Below, piece by piece: positions 23,689 through 27,273 of a DNA stretch of 27,273 bases; within the stretch, counting starts at the first letter, position 1, and each line of letters opens with the position of its first letter. The stretch spans positions 1-27,273 of the forward strand of contig CAMAQU010000004.1 in the NCBI GenBank assembly GCA_945860425.1. The letters run 5' to 3'. Made by a program: the position numbers and the translations under genes. The notes under the pieces were generated by a model. That model was not told where the DNA came from, ran no database searches, and saw only the letters and a program-made list of their open reading frames with translations. This DNA comes from Sphingomonas paucimobilis (GTDB lineage: Bacteria; Pseudomonadota; Alphaproteobacteria; Sphingomonadales; Sphingomonadaceae).

Positions 23689-23861
23689 GCGCTCCCCCTT
23701 TGCATGAAGGCACGCACCCGCCCGGCAAGCGGTGGGCGCAATTCCCGGCCAAGGCGAATATCAAACACCAGCCGGGGGTCGCCTGCGACGAGCCGCCCAA
23801 ATTTGGTCGGCGGCATGTCATTTTGTCTCAGGAAGATTTCGATATCGCGCCCGATGTTCAC
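23685..23861 (-). CDS. mini helix-turn-helix-like protein, 58 aa
   Basis: A 58-residue basic protein starting at GTG, below usual length cut-offs. AAGGAG lies eight bases upstream. NIGRDIEIFLRQNDMPPTKF followed by GRLVAGDPRLVFDI has the spacing of a lambda-Cro-type helix-turn-helix: helix, PPTKFG turn entry, then the GDP turn and recognition helix, ending RPPLAGRVRAFM. The middle resembles the N-terminal HTH of the divergent S24 protein (RLIGRNPAYIQQFI), so the two may be distant paralogues. It lacks any sensor or dimerisation domain. It heads the leftward set, and its stop overlaps the next start by four bases. It could act as a Cro-like partner to the S24 repressor or only as a fold remnant; DNA binding is inferred. 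Confidence 0.7.
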   Translation of the reverse strand: MNIGRDIEIFLRQNDMPPTKFGRLVAGDPRLVFDIRLGRELRPPLAGRVRAFMQRGSA

Positions 23862-23924
23862 TATTTGTTCTCCTTTTTAGGATCGGGATTGAGTCGCCCG
23901 TTTGTTCGCTCGTTTCTTCCTCTT

Positions 23925-23950
23925 GAAATCCTACTTGTCTAGGAAATTTC
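23925..23950. promoter_or_regulatory. inverted repeat in the mini-HTH/S24 divergent region
   Basis: TCCTA (23929-23933) and TAGGA (23940-23944) are perfect 5-base arms around CTTGTC. The outer GAAA and TTTC extend the symmetry, with a two-base slip on the right. It overlaps the proposed -35 of the S24 gene, a typical place for an autoregulatory operator. Confidence 0.35.
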
Positions 23951-23962
23951 TTATCGTTAAAC
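23935..23962 (+). promoter_or_regulatory. candidate promoter giving a leaderless S24 transcript
   Basis: TTGTCT (23935-23940) and TTAAAC (23957-23962) are spaced by 16 bases. A start site seven to eight bases on would fall at the ATG (23970). No Shine-Dalgarno precedes that ATG, which fits a leaderless mRNA. Pattern evidence only. Confidence 0.35.
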
Positions 23963-23969
23963 TAACCTT

Positions 23970-24617
23970 ATGGATGATGTGCGCCTCACGCTTGATCGGG
24001 TGATCCGGGAACGGGGGGAGGATTATGCCGCGCTCTCCCGCCTCATCGGGCGCAACCCTGCCTATATTCAACAATTTATCCGGCGCGGCAGTCCGCGGCG
24101 TTTGGCAGAAGCAGATCGCCGGACGCTGGCACGCTATCTGGCGATGGACGAAAAATTACTCGGCGCGCCAGAGCCTTTGGGTGCGCCACTCGCGCCCGCT
24201 GCCCTTGTGCCTGTGCCCCCGCTTGCGGTCGAGGCTTCGGCCGGGCCGGGTGCGCTCGCTGATCAGGAAGAGGCGGTGGCCCAATTTGGGTTTGATGTCC
24301 GTTGGCTCCGCCGCTTGACGGCAACGCCGCAGCTTGTGTCAGCCATTTCGGTGCGGGGCGATTCCATGCACCCGACGCTTGGCGAAGGGGATGAGATTCT
24401 TGTTGATCGCGGTGATGCGGCAGAGCGTCTGCGCGACGGAATTTATGTGTTGCGCTTTGATGAGGCGTTGCTGGTGAAGCGCCTGGCGCTCAATCCGGCG
24501 ACCCGACGCATTAGCATCCGCAGCGACAATCCCGCCTATCCTGCTTGGGAAGACTGTGATCCCGCCAATATCGCCCTGATCGGCCGGGTGATTTGGGCGG
24601 GTCGGCGCTTCTCGTAA
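23970..24617 (+). CDS. S24 family (CI/LexA-like) repressor-peptidase
   Basis: A 215-residue protein with an N-terminal HTH (about residues 7-57, with ALSRLIGRNPAYIQQFIRRG) and a C-terminal S24 peptidase fold (about 120-212). The catalytic dyad is Ser132 in VRGDSMHPTL and Lys170 in LLVKRLAL. SDNPAYPAW and IGRVIWAGR are typical of the family. Between the domains is a Pro/Ala-rich linker and a possible self-cleavage bond Ala91-Gly92 in EASAGPG, as in CI-type repressors. It is probably a repressor inactivated by RecA-promoted self-cleavage, but many chromosomal members have unknown targets. There is no phage gene nearby. It lacks a Shine-Dalgarno. Divergent from the mini-HTH gene, with an inverted repeat between them. 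Confidence 0.9.
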   Translation: MDDVRLTLDRVIRERGEDYAALSRLIGRNPAYIQQFIRRGSPRRLAEADRRTLARYLAMDEKLLGAPEPLGAPLAPAALVPVPPLAVEASAGPGALADQEEAVAQFGFDVRWLRRLTATPQLVSAISVRGDSMHPTLGEGDEILVDRGDAAERLRDGIYVLRFDEALLVKRLALNPATRRISIRSDNPAYPAWEDCDPANIALIGRVIWAGRRFS

Positions 24618-24623
24618 ACTTAA

Positions 24624-24800
24624 TCAGCGGGCGCGATCGAACAGCCATTGGCCAATGGCAATGATCATCCCAACGCCAAAGCCTGCCAACAGGCCAATCG
24701 TCGGCTGGCCAAAGCCAATGCCAATCAAAGGACCAATGATGAGACCAAGGGCAATGAAAGCGCCTGCCGCGCGCGGGGCCGGTGTGGAAGGTTTTGTCAT
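24624..24800 (-). CDS. small two-helix membrane protein, 58 aa
   Basis: A short hydrophobic protein: a basic head MTKPSTPAPRAAG, then two membrane helices (GAFIALGLIIGPLIGIGFG and IGLLAGFGVGMIIAIGQWLF) joined by the turn QPT, and a basic DRAR tail. This positive-outside-loop pattern suggests a hairpin with both ends in the cytoplasm. The start at 24800 is chosen because the helix pair follows directly; the extension to 24845 is Arg-rich and lacks a ribosome-binding site, though the support for 24800 (AGGCG nine bases upstream) is also weak. I know of no function. Its stop faces that of the S24 gene six bases away. Confidence 0.65.
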   Translation of the reverse strand: MTKPSTPAPRAAGAFIALGLIIGPLIGIGFGQPTIGLLAGFGVGMIIAIGQWLFDRAR

Positions 24801-24930
24801 GGCAAAACGCCTATCACGCCCCCTTGGGAAAGGCCAGTCTGACACGGCCCTTGCCCTCTCGCCAATTTAAGTGAAAAGCAAAGTGCACCAGACGCTTCCG
24901 CTTTCTGTCTCGGGGGGATAGGCTCTTTTC

Positions 24931-26862
24931 ATGACGTCTGGACTTATCCATCGCCTAGGCCGCGCCCTTCCCGCAGTGGCGCTTAGTCTTGCCTCGGCGG
25001 CCTATGGTCAAGCGAGCGAACAGCCCATAACCGAAGAGACGCCCGACCCCACATCGCCGCTCGATGAGATGCCCGATATTGGCGTCGACTGGCCCAGCCT
25101 GCTGCCGGAGCAAGCTGGCGAACCAGATGCTGAGCGCGCGGCACAACCTGAGATGCAGGAATGGCGCTATACCGTAATTTTGGACGGCGCGCCGAAAGAC
25201 ACGGCGTATCAAGTTCGGACACGCTTTCAGGAGCTGTCCATTCTTCGAAAGAATGAAGGACAGTCCGCCAATCTGGCGCAGATTAATCGCCGTACGCGTG
25301 ATGACATCGCCCTGTTGCGGGATCTGCTTCGGGCAGATGGCTATTATGCGGCAGATATTGACTCGCGGATTGAGGCCGTAGGGGAGCGTCTGGCTGTGAC
25401 TTTGCTGGTCACGCCGGGGCCGCTCTATCGCTTTGATCAAATCCGCGTCACGGGCCTCGATGCTGATGACAGTCTTCGGCCGACCTTTAACGTCGCGCCC
25501 GCAGATCCGGTGGACGCCGATGCTGTTACTCAAGCTCAAGCCGCGCTGAAAGTCGCCCTCGGCAATCAGGGTTATCCATTTGCTGCCGACCCGCAGCCAG
25601 ACATCAGCATTGATCATGACCTGCAGTCCGCCACGCTCGATCTGGCGGTGACAACTGGCGGCATGCGGCTTTTTGGCGCGATTATTTCGCAAGGGGATAG
25701 CGCGCCCTTTGGCGCGAAGCACATAGCGGGCTTAGCGCGGTTTAAATCCGGTCAGCTTTATCGGCAGGCAGATGTGGATGATTTGCGCCGCGCGGTGATT
25801 GCAACTGGGCTTGTGTCTTCTGCGCAGGTTGAACCGCGTGAGGGCAGCGTTGCGGGAACTGCGGATATCATTGTCACAACAACACCTGCCCCTGTCCGGA
25901 CCATCGCGGGGGAACTCGGCTATGGCACGGGGGAAGGCATCCGCGCCAGCGCCAGCTGGACCCACCGCAATCTCATTCGGCCAGAAGGCGCCGTTACCTT
26001 TGCGGGCATTGTCGGTACCCGCGAACAGTCTTTGTCAGGTGCCATGCGGATGAACAACTGGCGTCGGCGGGATCAGATTCTCAATGTGGGCGTGGCGGCA
26101 AGCAATGCGCGGCGCACCGCCTATGACGCCCGCACGCTGCAGGTCGGGGCCAATATTGAACGGCAGACCAATTTGCTCTGGCAAAAACAATGGACATGGA
26201 ATGCAGGCGTTGAACTGCTTGCCTCGGATGAGCGGGATAGCGTTGGGCAGGGCTTTGGGCGGCGGACCTATTTTATCACCGCTCTGCCTGCTTTGCTGGG
26301 CTATGATGGATCGGATGACTTACTTGATCCACGGCGTGGCTTTCGTCTGACCGCGCGCCTTTCTCCCGAAGTCTCGCTTCAGGGGGCCGCCTTCAGCTAT
26401 GCCCGTGTTCAGATGGACGCCAGCGGCTATTTGCCGGTCAGCCAAGGGGTCACGCTTGCAGGGCGCATGCGCCTTGCCTCGATCAGCGGCGCGCGTAACT
26501 TCAACATTGCACCATCGCGTCGCTATTATGCAGGCGGCGGCGGCTCGGTGCGCGGCTATAGCTATCAGGCCATTGGTCCACGCGATCAATCTGGCGATCC
26601 AACCGGCGGCCGCAGCCTAACCGAATTTTCACTCGAGGCCCGCATTCGCCGCGGGGCCTTTGGGTTTGTGCCGTTCCTTGATGGCGGGAATATCTATACC
26701 GGGTCGCTGCCAAGCTTTCAGGGTCTGCGGCTGGGGGCCGGCTTGGGCCTGCGCTATTACTCGTCTTTTGGTCCAATCCGTGTGGATGTCGCCACGCCGA
26801 TTAATCGGCGCGCGGGGGAAACACCCATTGGCGTTTACGTGTCGCTAGGACAGGCCTTTTGA
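24931..26862 (+). CDS. tamA: translocation and assembly module outer-membrane protein TamA
   Basis: A 643-residue Omp85-superfamily protein that, with TamB, helps insert or deliver envelope components. The signal peptide runs to about residue 26 (ALSLASAAYGQA), followed by an acidic linker. Three POTRA-like domains cover about residues 75-325: YTVILDGAPKDTAYQVRTRF, YRFDQIRVTGLD, then FGAIISQGDSAPFGAKHIAGLARFKSG. The C-terminal half is the 16-strand barrel, with DPRRGFRL, the loop-6 motif RGY in GGGGSVRGYSYQAIG and the closing RVDVATPI and a terminal Phe. Loop 6 and the barrel end are Omp85 hallmarks. The tamB ATG overlaps its stop (TGATG), so the two are coupled. A GGGGGGA lies about 12 bases before the start. 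Confidence 0.93.
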   Translation: MTSGLIHRLGRALPAVALSLASAAYGQASEQPITEETPDPTSPLDEMPDIGVDWPSLLPEQAGEPDAERAAQPEMQEWRYTVILDGAPKDTAYQVRTRFQELSILRKNEGQSANLAQINRRTRDDIALLRDLLRADGYYAADIDSRIEAVGERLAVTLLVTPGPLYRFDQIRVTGLDADDSLRPTFNVAPADPVDADAVTQAQAALKVALGNQGYPFAADPQPDISIDHDLQSATLDLAVTTGGMRLFGAIISQGDSAPFGAKHIAGLARFKSGQLYRQADVDDLRRAVIATGLVSSAQVEPREGSVAGTADIIVTTTPAPVRTIAGELGYGTGEGIRASASWTHRNLIRPEGAVTFAGIVGTREQSLSGAMRMNNWRRRDQILNVGVAASNARRTAYDARTLQVGANIERQTNLLWQKQWTWNAGVELLASDERDSVGQGFGRRTYFITALPALLGYDGSDDLLDPRRGFRLTARLSPEVSLQGAAFSYARVQMDASGYLPVSQGVTLAGRMRLASISGARNFNIAPSRRYYAGGGGSVRGYSYQAIGPRDQSGDPTGGRSLTEFSLEARIRRGAFGFVPFLDGGNIYTGSLPSFQGLRLGAGLGLRYYSSFGPIRVDVATPINRRAGETPIGVYVSLGQAF

Positions 26863-27273
26863 TGCGCCATGGTCGTCGGTTTGTCGGGGCGTTGGGCCTT
26901 GGCCTGTTGCTGCTCGCAGCTTTGCTGTTTGCGGCAGATACTCGGATGGGCCATCGGTTCGTTGTAGATCGGATCGAAGCTCTTGAACCGCGCAATGGCC
27001 TCAGGATCGGTATCGATCGGATCGACGGCTCCCTCTATGGCCATGCGCAGATCAAGGGGCTGAAGCTCAGCGACCAGCGGGGCGTGTTTTTTGAGGCGAC
27101 CCATGTCGATCTGGATTGGACTCCCCTTGCTTGGGTTGTGAACCGCCTCGACATTCGCCGCCTGCATGCGGCCAAGGCGACACTGCACCGATTGCCAAAG
27201 CTCCGCCCGGCCCCGCCGGGTACGCCACTGCTGCCGGATTATGATATCCGCATTGATAAACTGGGCATTGATC
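26862..27273 (+). CDS. tamB: translocation/assembly module TamB, 5' part (3' end outside window)
   Basis: The first 137 codons of a large periplasmic protein are visible; the frame is open at the window end. The N-terminus is a signal anchor: MRHGRRF followed by GALGLGLLLLAALLFA. After it comes TRMGHRFVVDRIEAL and RIGIDRIDGSLYGHAQIKGLKLSD, the typical opening of TamB/AsmA-like bridge proteins that lead to the long beta-taco. The gene overlaps tamA by one base in the arrangement TGATG. Full-length members usually exceed 1200 residues, so most lies outside. TamB bridges the inner and outer membranes and is implicated in phospholipid transport and outer-membrane assembly. Confidence 0.92.
   Translation, partial: MRHGRRFVGALGLGLLLLAALLFAADTRMGHRFVVDRIEALEPRNGLRIGIDRIDGSLYGHAQIKGLKLSDQRGVFFEATHVDLDWTPLAWVVNRLDIRRLHAAKATLHRLPKLRPAPPGTPLLPDYDIRIDKLGID

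Noticed and set aside
23867..23916. Possible alphaproteobacterial LexA box (GTTC-N7-GTTC) before the S24 and mini-HTH genes
   Set aside because: GTTC occurs at 23867 and 23904, but no second GTTC stands seven bases further on; GTTC-N4-GTTTC does not fit.
1..27273. Defence system, CRISPR array, toxin-antitoxin pair, intact mobile element or biosynthetic cluster
   Set aside because: I looked for direct repeats with unique spacers, transposases, integrases, tRNA-flanked islands, small paired toxin-like frames and modular synthases on both strands, and saw none.

Overview
The window looks like core chromosome of an alphaproteobacterium, most likely a sphingomonad (Sphingomonadales). This is inferred from protein character and gene order, not from a marker gene. 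The signs are: a rpmF-plsX-fabH-ihfA-merR cluster, a class I lysyl-tRNA synthetase, a DUF2793-type remnant, an OmpA protein with a long proline linker, and many small alphaproteobacterial-style proteins. Base composition is moderately GC-rich and even. I see no rRNA, tRNA, CRISPR array, intact insertion sequence or prophage.

Layout. 1-2009: 3' nine-tenths of clpA, ending in a terminator shared with a convergent secreted SnoaL-like protein. 2724-5231: a Bax-inhibitor-1 family membrane protein divergent from a spinster-type MFS transporter. 5242-8193: lipoprotein Cu/Zn superoxide dismutase (sodC), then a UDP-glucuronate 4-epimerase-like gene convergent with UDP-glucose dehydrogenase (ugd), which together would make UDP-glucuronate and UDP-galacturonate for surface polysaccharide. 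8327-9445: an OmpA-family outer-membrane protein. 9580-10227: a scar-like stretch with a DUF2793 C-terminal remnant, a REP-like palindrome and a copy of a dispersed hairpin element. 10228-11225: a flavodoxin-like protein convergent with a MAPEG protein.

11399-14403 is a compact rightward operon: ribosomal protein L32, PlsX, FabH, IHF alpha and a MerR regulator. It joins ribosome supply to membrane-lipid initiation. 14405-17667 runs leftward: a DinG/XPD-type iron-sulfur helicase followed by a SixA-like phosphatase with an ATGA overlap. Divergent from it is lysK (17721-19283), followed by a second, better-preserved copy of the hairpin element.

19437-23861 is a five-gene leftward set: a 58-residue HTH-like protein, a 116-residue protein of unknown function, a secreted amidohydrolase, a prolyl-4-hydroxylase-like dioxygenase and a secreted DUF885 metallopeptidase. 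Facing it is a CI/LexA-like S24 repressor (23970-24617) that looks leaderless and carries an inverted repeat over its promoter. The window closes with a small two-helix membrane protein and tamA-tamB, the latter cut by the window end.

Most of the window is ordinary housekeeping. The least explained parts are the mini-HTH/S24/peptidase-hydroxylase locus, the dispersed hairpin element, a hairpin that would mask the plsX ribosome-binding site, and a five-codon upstream ORF duplicated from the sodC start region. No gap without a gene or gene remnant exceeds 300 bases.
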